Source of the DNA: Chamaecrista fasciculata
Lineage: Eukaryota > Streptophyta > Magnoliopsida > Fabales > Fabaceae
DNA: 64,000 nt
Direction of reading: 5' to 3'
Assembly (NCBI GenBank): GCA_003254925.1
Contig: QANZ01033928.1
Coordinates: 62,001 to 126,000, forward strand
A model generated the notes under the pieces. It had not been told where the DNA came from and ran no database searches. It saw only the letters and a list, made by a program, of their open reading frames with translations. The stretch's first letter is position 1. Each line of letters starts with the position of its first letter. This document shows positions 16,578 through 31,800 of this stretch, piece by piece. The translations under genes and the position numbers were made by a program.

Positions 16578-16805
16578 TTGGGTTCCTTTCTGGATAATTT
16601 GTGCATAACCGCATTGCGCTTGTGTTTTCCTTTTTCACAGCGAAGAAAAGACGAAATCCCATTGTTTGGTCTTGTGACTGCGAGTGGGGAGTTTCCGGCG
16701 GGTTTGTTTCACGCCGGAAAAAGATTGGTATTTCTTCGCGATTCGGGAGCTGATTGGATTTTTCTATTCCTTTCGTATTGTCTGATGACGATGGATTTGA
16801 AGTGA
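16578..16805 (+). other. Upstream ORF in the putative PIEZO leader (75 codons)
   Basis: An ATG-initiated frame ends 20 nt before the PIEZO ATG, in a different frame. It encodes a mixed hydrophobic and basic peptide that I do not recognise. If the leader is unspliced as read here, ribosomes would meet this frame first, so it could lower PIEZO translation. The leader's actual exon structure is not known. Confidence 0.35.
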
Positions 16806-16825
16806 TCGCGTGTTGTGGGCCTCAA

Positions 16826-19800
16826 ATGGGAAAAATTCTTGGCGGTTTACTTTCTGTGCTGCTTCTAGCAGGTAAAGTTGTAATTTGTTTGTCGGAAATT
16901 ACTTCTTCTCATTTATCTCTCATATGAACTTTTCATATACCTCGATGATGCTGATTGAGGTGGGTTTACTGGGTAAATTTTGGACCACAAGTTTTAACTT
17001 TTAATAATGTGCTGGGTATGTTGTTAAACATCACCTTTGTTCTCGGATTTGTTTTTTGGTAAACCATTTAGAATTATTTAGATTCAAAAGGTGATCGGCT
17101 TGCATGGAATGATATGGACTTTGATATGCTGAAGAAATCATCTGCCAAAGTCTCTGGTTGCAATAAAATTTTGTCCTTACCGAACAAGAATATCTATCAG
17201 AGACGTATATGTACCCATATTCCAATACCACCTACATAATGATAGTGTTTTCGTCGTTGGATATTTTTCTGCATTCCTATCATAGATTGCATTTGAAGAT
17301 TTAGGACAGGTCATATGAGAACTATGATAGATTCAAAGTTAAGAGGGAACAGAGAGTAGGCGCTGTTGTGTAAGGGTCTCCCCACCTATACTATAACTGT
17401 GTAATTCTTTTACAAGAATCTTTTTTTATTTAAATCCAAGAACATTAGCTATATTTATCTTTCTGAATTGTTTGTTTACTACCCTTTTTCATATGGCTAC
17501 ACCCTTTAATTAGACACTAATTGACATGACTCCATCACTGAAGTATGTGTTTATTTCATATCCTCCTCTTTCCTGCAGGTGCTTTAATCAACTGGAGTTT
17601 AATTTCTCTTGTTGATTTGATAGCTTTCATTATCATTCAATACAATGCACCAAAACTAGGTAACATACCTTGTTCTTTCTGCTTAGAATTCAAGGAATAT
17701 TTTATTAAGCTGCTAGTTTGATTTTTAGCAGCAAAATGCAAATGGTCTGTAGACTGGGAATTTCATTATTCACTGGCTTGGCTTCAGGTGGGGTCTTAAC
17801 TGGAGATATAAGTGAAAGCTTTTGCTTATAGTTTCTCCGTTTTGATTTGTGGACAATTTGGAGGGCTCATTAGAAAATTATACCTAAATGATTAATGCTA
17901 TGGTTTTTGTTTGAATTTAAGTTTGACGTGCAAAACCTTTTATTCTTTTTTGGTTTGTTGGTGGGCGGGGAGTGAACTTTCTTGAAAATCATGGTTCAGT
18001 TATGGACTAAAACACAGAAAAGGTGGAAGCTTGGGAATCTTTCCAAGATCCAACTGATTTGGAAACTATTAATAAAAGCCTAGAAATAAACAAATTATGA
18101 ACTCTTTGTCCAAGAAAGCAAGGTATTCAAATAAAATGTCTCAAGTTATGATAAGCTTTTTGATTGTCATAAACAATATTGTGCATCTTTCTTATCATGA
18201 AATCTGCACAATGGAAAGAAAGCTCATACAGATTGCTCTTCTCTTGTCGACCATCAACTTCTTTTGCTAGAGATCTTACACTAATTTTGGGAATAAGCAT
18301 CATAGATGTCCAAGATACCCTGCAATGAATAACCAACTGGTCAACAAATTCTAATTGACAGTTGCACATTATGTAATAACTAACGGTGAATATTCCTTTC
18401 TACAATTTTTTGGGGCTAATTACACATACTTTTTATCTGTAAGTTATTTTAGGCCATTGTAAAACTCCAAAAGATATAATTTCTGCCACTTCATTGCACA
18501 TGCGAAGCAGCTGAGAGTGAAATTACCTAAGGATGAAAATAAAAGTTAAATAACAGAATGGGAATATTAGAGATGATATGGTTGTTTCAAAAGACAAAAC
18601 AATGAACCTTGCCTTTTGACTGTCTTTTTGTTGAAAGTTGAAACATGATGCTCATCCCAGAACAGAGTTGAGAGTCAGTTGCTTATGAGTGTGGATCATT
18701 CTGACAGAGAAGGAACTTAAAACAATTGATGGGTTCATGATATTGCTTATCGATTTGCTGGATGCTGTGGTTTAGCTTATTATTCTGTTGTTGTCAATTT
18801 ACATTGTCTTTAATATTCACCGCTAAGATTGTTTTTCTTTGTGTAGGATTTCATTACCGAAGGCGCTTGTTGTTATTGTGGTCAATTGTTATCTTTTCTG
18901 TACTTGTCATACTTTCTCAAGTTGCTTATCTGGTAATATGGGCTGTTGAGGGAAGTTCATGGAGTATACCAGGTTCTTGGTGGCCAAAACTGATTGGATT
19001 CATGATGTAAGATTTACTTCATTTTCACTGACTGACAGATTATTTATTTTTCCAGACATACTGATTTGTAATATCTGGGTTGCATTTTTGCAGAGTTCAA
19101 TCCTGGAAATCCCCTTATGTAATTTATTTCTTGGTTGCGCAACTCCTCGTACTTTTGGTAGCCTTAGTTGATATACATGAGAAGAGACTTTTTTTAGTTA
19201 CATGGCAAGATTCATCCTGGTCCCACTTCTTATCAATTGTTGAACAATTAGGTTTGTAAGTAGTTCATTTGACCCCCTAATTTCATTGTGGAAAACATAC
19301 ATTTCCCCCCTTTGAACTAAAGCCTAATTACAATTTCATTACGACAATTTTTAGATATAATAAAATGCTCTCTTGTTCTTTGGGAAAAAGAAAAAACACA
19401 AAATGCCCATGTTAAATGAGATTGAGAGAAGTGTTTTACTATATTTTAAAGTTGACGTACAAAACTTGTAATTGGGTCTTACTTCAGGGGTAAAATGTAT
19501 GTCCTCTTTCTTTTTGCATTATTTGTTGGTTGCTATATTTCTCCCTCACATCAATTCGTCCATTTGCAATATAGAATGTTCGACATTGGATTTTGAGAGT
19601 ATTTCTTTAACAAACATAACTGTTTTTGTAATATTTTTTAACCACTTGTGATGAGAGGAATCAGTCTTTTTTTCTTGGCTGTGTGCATGGCTGCATCCAT
19701 TTTTCTTGGGTGATTGAAGTTGAGATGTGCTTCCTGCAGTCTGACTATACTTGATGAAACAGGACATGAGACAGTAAAAAGAGATTGCTGTGCACTGCAT

Positions 19801-22800
19801 GTAGTCTAACAGAGGATGGTTGAACTTTGTGACTACTATTTCTGCATTTCATGCTGGATGGAATTGGACTACAAGTATTTATGTGTTTCATTTGTTGTAC
19901 ATACACACAGTATAAGACTTTTGGCAAGAAAAGTTCTCAGACTCTCCAAATCAATAGTCTTGTGATTTCCAAATATTCTGAAATGGGTTATGACTTATGA
20001 ATGTGTGATGAAAATATATTGAATTAATTTGTGGTAGTGACTGCATTGGGTGTTAAGTTTGCACCTTGAGAAATTTGGAAAAGTTTCGAGTAATTAAGAA
20101 GGCAGTAGAGGATTAGGGAAGTATTTACTTAGGGTTAGTCTTGTCTACTGTTCATAAGCTTTTCCAATGATAAATATCTGTTCCCTTTCTCATTGCCTTT
20201 TTATCCCTCTTCTTATTTTCACATCAAAAGTGTTTAATTAATCTGTTTTTTTTTTTAATTTGACACTAGCTTGATGCAAGTAATATCAAGCATGATCTTA
20301 CACCATTGTGATCTTTCAGCATTAGTCATTTCTCTGTTTTGCTATCTTGTAGGTTCTCATCTTCGGGTTGCTTCTTGCTTGCTGTTGCCTGCCGTTCAAC
20401 TAGTTGTTGGAATTAGCCATCCTTCATGGGCTTCACTACCTTTTTTCATTGGTAGCTGTGTTGGTCTTGTGGATTGGTCTTTAACAAGCAACTTTCTTGG
20501 ACTTTTCAGGTAATTGCTTTATGCATGTTTTAATTATGCCTTTTCCCCCTCTCTATAGGTAATGTTTGACCCTAATTTAAGTCTCCTTTGGGCTTTCGTT
20601 TGTTTGAAGATGGTGGAGGCCTCTTCAGCTGTATGCAGGTGTCAATATTTTCCTACTTTACTTGTATCAACTTCCTATTGAGCTTCCGAGCATACTTGAA
20701 AGAGTGGTTGGTTTGATTGGTCTCTACAAAATATCTGCGAATTCTGAGTGGCCCAAGATTTGTTCCAGCCTTTCTCTCATATATTTTTATATGATGGTAT
20801 GTATCTATGTCATGAAATTTTTGGGGATAGTTAAGCTTAAAGAGAACAGTTAAGTTTTTATCTATTTTTTACTTTTTTTTTGGGAAAGGGGGGGGGGGGG
20901 GGGGGNGGGGGGGGGGGGGGGGGGGGGGGGGGCGAAAAAGAAGCGTCATTAGCAAGAGAGGAGGACAACTGGAAAGACAGCCTCCTGAAAGAGAGAAAAA
21001 CAATAAAAGGGAAAATAGAAGTGAAAAAAATAATGCTGCCCAATCCCTACCTATTCATATCAGTCAAAGAGGCTCTCTGAAAAAAAACATGAACTGAATA
21101 CCAAAGATAATAGTTAAGTGCATCAAGGGCTTGTTCCTTCTACTAGTACTATTGTTCTTCTGGATGTTGCCAAGCCTATTATGGGACCTTTGCAAGAATT
21201 TGATGAATTTTCTATGTTCTTTAGAATATTTTAATTCCCTTCTATTTGTGGAATTTGAAGATTACATTTTGGGCATTGATTGGCTTTTGATAATTTCATC
21301 ATGCTTCATGATATTAGGTGCCATTTTATCTTTCAATTCAGCTAAGGTTTGGCTTACATTATTTCTATGTTTCATTGTAATGTATAAATAGTGGAGATGA
21401 TAAAGCACGATGGTGAAGTTTTTATAGATTTGGATAAGCATCTGCCAAAGGGATGTATGATACTTGTAATTCTAGTTTCATGTTTTCCTTTGCAATAGGC
21501 CATGGTGGATTCTTTTGCTTTTTCTTTAAAGAAAGTTGTCTAGTATATGTATATATGTATGTTTAGACTTATCATTGTAGGTTTTATTTCATTCAAGATT
21601 TTAGTTTGTTTTATTTAATTAAGGTGATATTCCGACCTAGATATGTGTTCAGTTTATTTGGAAATTCAACATACTGTGTTTGAACCATTAACAAGGAGAA
21701 TAACTGATATATGTTTGATAATAATTATCTCTATTAGGTTATTAAACATGTGTAATATATTTACATTTCATCTATGTGTCTGACAGTGTTTTCTCTTTGT
21801 AATCCTTCCCTCCTGTGCAGCTTTCATTCATTAAATCAGATTTGGAGGAGATGGGTTTTATTATGTCTGGGACTGAGAGTAGCTTGACTGAGAAACTTCT
21901 TCCCTCCAAGCATTCATTTTTCATTCGTGAATCAAGGTAAGAGATGAAAAAATATTTATTTGATTTGCCTTTTACCTCTTTCTAGGTCATTGTTCAAAAG
22001 CCCACAAAAGGTTGATTTATTTACTAATACTTTATAGTTCACATGAACTTTCTTGCTTTTATGTGTTTTTATTTTTTAAAATTTTTTATAAATTCGCCCG
22101 CTTTGGGAATATGGAAAGTGGGTTAAAATTCCTACTGAGTTTCTTTTCTAAATGTGCAGATCTGGCGTGAGGCACACAAACGTTTTACTCAGAGGAGCTG
22201 TTTTTCGGACATTTAGTATCAACTTTTTCACGTATGGTTTCCCGGTATAAATTCCTGAGAACATAACATAATCTGCTTTCTGTTATCTTTGATGAATATG
22301 ATCCTATAAAATCATGTAAAAATCATTTTTTCATGGTGTACTTTCAATTCTAATGAGGCTTGAAACCATGAGAAATATGTTGAATTTGATTCAGCGCAGT
22401 CTCAAAAACAGGGTTCCACTATGAAGCCTTTTTCTTGAAAGCCACTTGACCTATTTGCTTATTGTAGAAGGCTCCTGTTATAAGAATGCATCTACCTCTC
22501 TCCTTTCCTTCTTTCCTATGAAGTTGCTTAGTTTGAGATACATGGTCTTGTTTGATAATTCACTTGATACATTTGCAGCTATAGATTTCAAGCATCATAT
22601 GCATTTAATTCACATAATGTCAAATGATTTTTGTGTAAATTTCCAATTATTGAATTTTTTTTGGCAGGTCTCCTTGTTTGCTCTTTCCTTTTGGAGTTTT
22701 CATTTTGCAAGCTTATGTGCATTTGGGCTGCTTGCTTATGTTGGTTACATCATCTATGCCTTCCCTTCCTTGTTTCGTTTGCACCGATTGAACGGGCTGC

Positions 22801-25800
22801 TTCTTGTCTTCATTCTCTTGTGGGCAGTTAGCACCTATATATTTAACGTTGCATTTGCTTTCCTGAATATGAAACTTGGACGGGTAATTATCTCTTCCAC
22901 AACTACATTTCAAGTGTGTAAAAAGTAAAAACATATATATAAGTAATTTTCTATTATACATGTGTACAGGATATGAAAATATGGGAGATGGTGGGTTTGT
23001 GGCATTATCCAATACCTGGGCTTTTTTTGCTTGCACAGTTTTGTCTAGGAATTTTGGTTGCCTTGGGTAATCTTGTGAGCAACTCTGTATTCCTCTGCTT
23101 GTCTGACGAGGATGGGAATTCTTCAAATGACAATTCCTCTGCGAATGGTAATGATTTACAATATTTTTGTGCAAGTTACTAAAAGAATGACAGCCCACTT
23201 TAGGGTTATGTCTAACCATGTTCCCCTTTTATTTTGTATATTCTTTATTAATACAGATACACATACAAATGTGCATTCAGTTTTTTTTTCTTGCTAAAAT
23301 CGGTGAGGATCGTGGATGAATACCAAAAGTCAAACTAGTAAATTCTCATACTGAAGAAGAGCTAAGAAAGATACTTTTCCTACGTATAGTATTATTTACT
23401 TATTATATTCCCCATTCTTTATATGTATTAATCATCAAAACCGATTTATTTTGCTAACGTTTCTTTACTTCTGTTGTTATGGTTGGTGAATGTTGACTAA
23501 TCAAAGTTTTACTCCAAATTAATTGTGCTCAACTGAGTTAAGTGCATTTTATGTCTCTATTATGCTGTCCTAATTTTTCTTATGTGCAGTTGAGGGGGAG
23601 ACTAAGGTGTTGATTGTTGCCACAATAGCATGGGGTCTGCGCAAAAGCTCTCGAGCTATCCTGCTGACACTAATCTTTCTCATTGCCATTAAACCTGGTT
23701 TCATCCATGCTGTATATAGTATGTTATATCAAACTCTTGCTTTGGCTTTCTTCCATAATCTATTTTTCTAATTCATGGAACATATATTCTTCTCTTCCAT
23801 AAGATGAATGGTAATATATCATGTGATGAGACTTTATGTTGATTGTATCTGTTCTGTCTGCTATCCAGTGATATTCTTCTTGATATATCTTTTGAGCCAC
23901 GACATCAGCAGAAAGATGCGACAGGCTCTGATTCTTCTATGTGAGGTGCACTTTGCACTGTTGTACATTGTTCAAATTAATTTGATCTCTTCTGCTCTGG
24001 AGAAAAAAGGCTCTATAAGTATGGAAGTCCTAACGCAATTAGGTATGCAGTGATTTGAGTTGGTTTATATTTCTCAAGATAATAGAAGCACAATGCTTAC
24101 TTGCCTTCCCACAATGTATGTGATATGAAAAAGTGAATTCTCATCATATATTTTGTGAATTGGTGCAGGTCTCCTTGAAGAAGCTAGTTCTTGGGATTTC
24201 TTGGAAGTAGCTTTGCTTGCTTGCTTCTGTGCGATTCATAACCATGGTTTTGAGATGTTATTTTCATTTTCAGCAATTGTACAGCATGCTCCTAGTCCCC
24301 CTATTGGATTTAGCATCTTGAGAGCCGGTCTTAATAAATCTGTTCTGTTGTCTGTATATGCCTCCTCCTCTGTGAGATACAGTGATGACAGCTTCTCTTA
24401 TGGTACATTTTAAATTTGCTTTTTTTTTTTTTTTCGCTTTGAGCTTTTCAAGTACGTGAACTATAAGTAAAAATTTGATTTTATTTGAATTAATGTGGTT
24501 GATATACTGATTCTCTCGAGTGTTGTTTTTAAAAATGTATCCTGTAAAGTTGTTAAGCTTGTAAACTTTGGGTGGCTCCAATTACAATATATCCCTTTTT
24601 TTTTTATTGCCCAATTCTTCTGTTGAATTGTTGTTGAGAGTAGGGCTAGAGATTATTCTAGGATCAGCCTGCAGCCGTAAAGTCTCTATGTGGATTATAA
24701 AATAGTTGTACTCATGTAATTGTGATTAGGAAGCATTCCATGCAAACAGACATACTTGTGCTTAAGTGAACCACGAATATAGAAACTAATGTCTTGCATT
24801 GTTACCATTTTTGCCATTGCTGTAATTCTTGATTCTTTTCTGTTTCATTCTCATATTATTTTGACAGAGAGAAGAATAGCATCTTATCTCAGTGCAATTG
24901 GGCAGAAGTTTCTATCTATTTATCGATCATTTGGAACCTACATTGCTTTCCTGACCATTCTTCTCACTGTTTACCTGGTGAGACCTAACTGCATATCATT
25001 TGGCTACATATTCCTTCTCCTCTTTTGGATTATTGGAAGACAACTAGTTGAGAGAACCAAAAGAAGGCTGTGGTCTCCATTAAAAGTGTATGCAATTTTG
25101 GTGTTTATCTTTGTATATAGCTTGAGCAGTTTCTCCAGCCTTCAGATGTGGTTGTCTAAATTAGTAGATCTCTACATTTATTTGGGATATGACTCAAAGG
25201 CTTCACCTTTCAAAAACATTTGGGAGTCTCTGGCAGTTCTAATTGTTATGCAACTTTATAGCTATGAGAGGAGGCAGAGCAGGTATAACAGGCAGGATCT
25301 CTTTAATCCGCTGAAGTCTGGGGTAGTTGGGTTTATCAGACGATTTCTTGTCTGGCACAGTCAGAAGATCTTGTTCATTGCATTGTTCTATGCATCCTTT
25401 TCTCCTATCAGCGCATTTGGATTTTTGTATCTTCTTGGGCTTGTCATATGCTCCACTTTACCAAAAGCTTCTAGGATCCCATCCAAATCATTCTTAGCAT
25501 ACACAGGGTTTCTGGTAACAGCTGAGTATCTTTTCCAGATGTGGGGTAAGCAGGCTGAAATGTTTCCTGGGCAGAAGCACGCTGACGTATCTCTATTTTT
25601 GGGTTTCCATGTATTCCAACCTGGTTTTTGGGGTTTAGAATCAGGACTGAGGGGAAAAGTGCTGGTAATTGCAGCTTGTACCCTTCAGTACAATGTCTTC
25701 CGTTGGTTGGAGGGGATGCCAAATACAGCTCCAGAAAGAGGAAAGTGGGAAGAACCTTGTCCGTTGTTTGTTTCCATAGAAGATGCATTAAGTAATGTTA

Positions 25801-28800
25801 CCGTATGCAATGAGGAAAATAAACCACTATCCAGTTCACATCCACCACCTGCAAAACAAGAAGGGATTTTGAGCAATTCATTGCAAATTTTGTCCTCTGG
25901 CTTTTCTCAAACACCAGATGCTGCATCCTCTAGATCAGGAGGTTCTGACAGTACTGGTAAAAAATATTCTTTTGGGTTTATCTGGGGTAGCACAATGGAG
26001 AGTCACAAGTGGAACAAGAAGCGGGTTGTTGCTTTGAAAAAGGAACGATTTGAAACACAGAAGAGTCTCTTAAAAATATACCTGAAATTTTGGATGGAGA
26101 ATTTGTTCAATTTGTTTGGTCTTGAGATAAACATGATAGCATTACTGCTAGCAAGCTTTGCTTTGTTGAATGCAATATCCATTTTGTATATCGCGCTGCT
26201 TGCTGCTTGTGTTCTTCTGGATCGGAAAATTATATGCAAAGTCTGGCCCATTTTTGTTTTCTTGTTTGCTTCCATTCTCATCCTGGAATATTTTGTTGTC
26301 TGGATGGATGAATTATCTTTGAATTCAGGCATCCCGAGTGAGATTCATTGCCACGACTGCTGGAGAATTTCAACTCAGCATTCCCATTATTGCAAAAAGT
26401 GTTGGCTCGGTAGGACCCTCATGCTTATTTTAAATGTGATTCATGGGAGATTCCATTCCTCTTCATATAGGTCTAGTAAATTCAATATTTGAGGGCTTTA
26501 GAAAGTTTTCTTTAATAAGTGTTTCGCCTCATAAGCTCTTTATCTTGTTTCAGATACTAGTACTGTCTGCACATTCTCTGCTTATCTAGAGTATTTTTCT
26601 CTCTGACAAGAATAGTATAAAGAAACTAGTAGCATTAATTTATAAAATCTTTTGGGGCTTCCTTTTAACACAACAAATCTGCTTATATGATATATTTTGG
26701 TTTATTTTGCTCAATGAAGCCAACAAATTGAATTTCATGTTCCTTTTGTTGCCTCTTCTGTAGGACTTCTTGTTGATGACCCCCGGATATTCATAAGCTA
26801 TTTTGCGGTCTTCATGCTGGCGTGTTTTAAACTTCGTGCTGATCGCCAACCCTGTTTGTCAGGATCATCAATGTATTGCCGGATCATGTCTCAACGTAGG
26901 AACACATTTGTTTGGAGAGATCTCTCATTTGAAACTAAAAGCATGTGGACGATTCTTGACTATTTGAGGCTTTACTGCTATTGCCATCTGTTGGATCTTG
27001 TTCTGATATTAATATTGATTACTGGAACACTTGAGTATGACATCCTGCATCTTGGTTATCTTGCCTTCGCTCTGGTATTCTTCCGCATGAGACTTGAAAT
27101 ACTTAAGAAGAAGAACAAAATTTTCAAGTTCTTGCGCATATATAACTTTGTTCTCATTGTTCTTTCTCTTGCTTATCAGTCTCCTTTTGTTGGGGGGTTT
27201 AGTGCTGGGAAATGTGCAACTCAGGATTACATTTTTGAGATAATTGGATTTTATAAATATGATTATGGTTTCCGGATTACAGCAAGATCTGCACTCGTCG
27301 AGATAATTATTTTTGTGTTGGTATCTCTTCAGTCTTATATGTTCTCTTCTCAAGAGTTTGATTATGTATCTCGCTACCTGGAAGCAGAGCAAATTGGTGC
27401 TATTGTGCGTGAACAAGAGAAAAAGGCTGCCTGGAAAACTGAACAGTTACAACAAATTCGTGAATCTGAGGAGAAAAAACGACAGCGTAATATGCAGGTG
27501 GAGAAGATGAAATCTGAAATGCTCAACCTACAACTACAGCTCCACAGCATGAACTCATCCACTAATAGTGGAGATGGATATACTCATAGCACCGAAGGTC
27601 TAAGAAGGAGGAGAAGCACTTCTCTTGCGTCAAATAATGGCATTGGAACTCCTGATAAAGAAGAGCAGGTTCTAGGGAAAGTAGACCACCCTATAAAAGA
27701 GGATTCAGTTTTTCCAGTTGAATTGAACAAATCATTTTACATTGATGTGGAGACTCCATCAGTGGAGGATTATACTAAGCATTCAGTGGATTCTTCTCAT
27801 TGTGAGATTACTGAAGTAGATGCCGATATTTGTGATTCAGAACAAAAGGCAAAAGTTAAAGGGCAAACAAAAGAACACCCATTAAAATCTGCTGTACAAT
27901 TGATAGGTGATGGTGTTTCCCAGGTGCAATCCATTGGAAATCAGGCAGTCAATAACCTTGTGAGCTTTTTGAACATAGCACAAGAAGATTCTGATATGAA
28001 TGGCCAGACATGTGCAGAGGACGGAATATATGATGAGATGGAGAGTCAAAAGACCCGGCAGGGGTGTTTGGAGCGTTCCTCATCTCTGCAGTCTGATAAG
28101 AGTTCAGATGCTGCTAGTCTGCAGTTAGGAAGGATCTTCCGTCATATATGGTCCCAGATGCGGTCCAATAATGATGTTGTGTGCTATTGTTGCTTTGTTC
28201 TTGTGTTCTTATGGAATTTCAGTTTGCTTTCGATGGTGTATCTTGCAGCTCTCTTCTTGTATGCTTTATGTGTGAATACTGGACCAAGTTACATCTTCTG
28301 GATTACCATGCTCATTTATACAGAAGTTTATATTTTACTTCAGTATCTATACCAAATCATCATCCAACATTGTGGTTTGAGCGTTGATTCACACTTATTA
28401 CGTGAGTTAGGTTTTCCAACAGACAAAATTATGTCATCCTTTGTTGTCAGTTCTTTACCTGTCTTTCTTGTCTATTTGTTTACCCTCATCCAGAGCTCCA
28501 TAACGGTAAAAGATGGTGAATGGATGTCTTGTACAGACTTTAAGTCTTTTAATAGAAATAATCTCTATACCAAAGATGTTTCCACTTATTATAGCTGGCA
28601 CGAGAGAGCACGGGATCTGCTAGATCAATCAACCAATATGGTGAAACTGATAATTAGAAGCTTCTTTGGGTACTGGAAATCACTTACACAGGGAGCGGAA
28701 TCTCCTCCATATTTTGTCCAGGTGTCTATGGATGTCAATTTCTGGCCAGAAGATGGGATTCAGCCAGAGAGGATTGAATCTGGAATTAATCAGTTGCTCA

Positions 28801-31800
28801 GAATTGTCCATAATGATAAATGCAAGGAAAAAACCCCCAATATTTGCCCTTTTGCTAGTAGGGTTCATGTTCAAAGTATTGAAAGAAGTCAGGAAAATCC
28901 CAATGTTGCACTTGTTGTTTTGGAGGTGGTGTATGCCTCTCCTGTAATTGGGTGTTCTTCGGCAGAATGGTACAAGTCCTTAACTCCTGCAGCTGATGTA
29001 GCCAACGAAATTCTCAAAGCACAGCATGCTGGTTTTGTGGAAGAAGTGGGATTTCCTTACCGTATACTGTCTGTAATTGGTGGAGGCAAGAGAGAAATTG
29101 ACCTGTATGCCTACATATTTTGTGCAGATTTGATTGTATTCTTTCTGGTTGCCATGTTCTACCAGTCTGTCATAAAAAATAAAAGCGAATTCCTTGATGT
29201 ATATCAGCTTGAAGATCAGTTTCCGAAAGAGTTTGTTTTTGTCTTAATGGTATGACTATGCTTTTACTTTTCAAACTGAACTGAATATTTATGTACTGCA
29301 TTGTGTTTATAAACATAGATTAGTGTAGATCATGTGGAGATAAATGTGGCCTGTTTCTTGTCAGTTTTTCTTGATTAGAATATATGATGACCAGATGATT
29401 CTGCATTTGTTTTTCTGACATGGTTTTTCCATGCTATCTAGACTTCTAACAAAAGTGAATTCTTCAATTCAGGTTATCTTCTTCTTGATTGTGCTTGATC
29501 GTGTAATATACCTCTGTTCGTTTGCCACGGGGAAAGTGATTTTCTATATTTTCAACCTCATTCTCTTCACATATTCAGTCACAGAGTATGCTTGGCAATT
29601 GGAGTCTTTTCAGCAACATGCTGCTGGGCTAGCTCTACGCGGCATATATTTTGCAAAAGCAGTTTCTCTTGCACTGCAGGCCATACAAATTCGATATGGC
29701 ATTCCTCACAAGAGCACATTGTATCGTCAGTTTTTGACCAGTGAAGTTTCACGAATCAATTACTTAGGATATAGACTTTACCGTGCTCTGCCATTCCTTT
29801 ATGAGCTTCGATGTGTACTTGACTGGTCATGCACAACCACATCTCTGACCATGTACGACTGGCTAAAGGTAGGTACTGTTGATATGTAGTTTAATCTTTT
29901 TTCTTTTTTTGGCCATTGATATGCATTTTAATCGTCATACTTGTTTTTTACTTTTCTCCTTTTCTTTTTGGAAAAGAGAAAACCTACTATTTGGTCTTTA
30001 CATTTACACCGAGTCAACTAATCAGTCCCTGAATAGTCAAAATATACGATTTGGTCCTAAAATATTTCAATTATGAACTATTTGGTCCCTAGTGACGATT
30101 TGGTTCCTGAATTTGAACTAATTTTATACTTTTTGGTCCCTAAATTTGTACTAAATTAATACTATTTGGTCCTTGAATTTGAACTACTTTTATACTTTTT
30201 GGCCCCTGAATTTGTACTAAATTAATACTATTTGGTCCCTAAATTTGGACTAACTTTATACTTTTTGATCCCTGAATTTGTATTAAATTTACACTATTTG
30301 ATCCCTAGATTTGTATTGAACTCGTACTTTTTGGTCCCTGAATTTGACCCAGGGACCAAATCATTGACAATTGCAACAATTTAGGGAGTAAGTAGTAGAT
30401 TTTGATTATTCAATGACTGATTAAGTAAATTCAAGAACCAAATAGTAGGTTTTCTCTTTGGAAAAGTATGACCTTCGTTCTACCCGATCCCTAGCAGCAG
30501 GGGGGGGGGGGGGGGGGGGGGGGGGGNNNNNNNNNGTTTTAGGGTTTGGGGTTGTGGGAGAGGGGATTACATTCTCCAAATATGTAAAAATTTCTGTTCA
30601 TTCAATCTTGTTATAAGTTATATTGGTGTTGTATATAATTAATGTAAAATAGGGCAGACTAGGTTATGACTCATAGGCTTAATCGTAAGGATTTAGACTT
30701 TATTACAAGTTCAACTATTCATGTATAAATAGGCCCGCTCTTGTGAATAATAAACACATACAATATTCAGAATTTCTTCTCTGATTACAAACTAAAACTG
30801 GATTTTGATGCTGTTAGGAAATGTCTGTCATGTCTTTTGAATGATATCTATCATTGTATATGTTTGGCAACGCTGACACCATTCTGTTACAAGTGGAAGG
30901 ATGAAGAGAAACTATTACAAATGATTGACCACTATTTTCTGTCTTAAAAGGGTGATATGACCATTAAGGGTCTGATTGGTTGCCCTGTTTCCTGTTTCCA
31001 TTTTCACTGAAAACAGGAAATATGACTGAAAACGTGTTTTGTACAGTTTTTTTGGAAATGTTTTCTAGAAACATTTTCTGAAACAGGCTGAAAACAGGAA
31101 ACGTCAAAAAGACGTTTTCAGTATTTCCAAAAACAAACTTATGATATTTTGCAACATTACACAAAAGTAAACTATTTAATCATGTTATTATCATCATTTA
31201 GCTATAATCAAACTTAAAAACATATAAAAATTAGCGTTATTCAAGTTAACATAATTTAAATATGAATGAAAACGATTTTTTAACTTTGTAAAACAAACAT
31301 ATTTCTTAAATATTGAAAATTTTGAAATGAAAATAGAATTCCAGAAATGGAAACAGAAAATGAAAACAGGAAACATTTTCTTAAACCAATCAGGCCCTTG
31401 CTTCTTGTTATCTAAATATTTGGTACTGTCGTATATAATTTGAGAACGTTGCTGTATGTACAAAGCTTGTCTTCTGGACGGGCTAAAAGAAGATATTAAC
31501 CTTTTGCTTCAGAGCTTATACACACAAACACACACACATTGTTATTGCATGGTTGCAACATGCCTGTCTTTTCAAAGAGCACTTACCATCTGCTATTATG
31601 GTGTATAAATGCATTCCATGTGCAACAGCCCTTTTCTCTGAGACATGTGGTCACATGGTGTAGCACTTTGCTGCTTGGAAATTCTGCTTATTTCTGACAT
31701 TAATATATTGCATCCTTTTTGCCTTTTTTAGCTTGAGGACATAAATGCAAGTTTGTACCTTGTCAAATGTGATGCACTCTTGAATAGAGCCACACACAAA

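Noticed and set aside
20858-21080. Poly-glycine and poly-proline frames in PIEZO intron 6
   Set aside because: They are translations of a poly-G artefact inside an intron.
22713-23219. 168-codon antisense frame inside PIEZO
   Set aside because: It overlaps exons 9 and 10 on the opposite strand and reads as a shadow of them.
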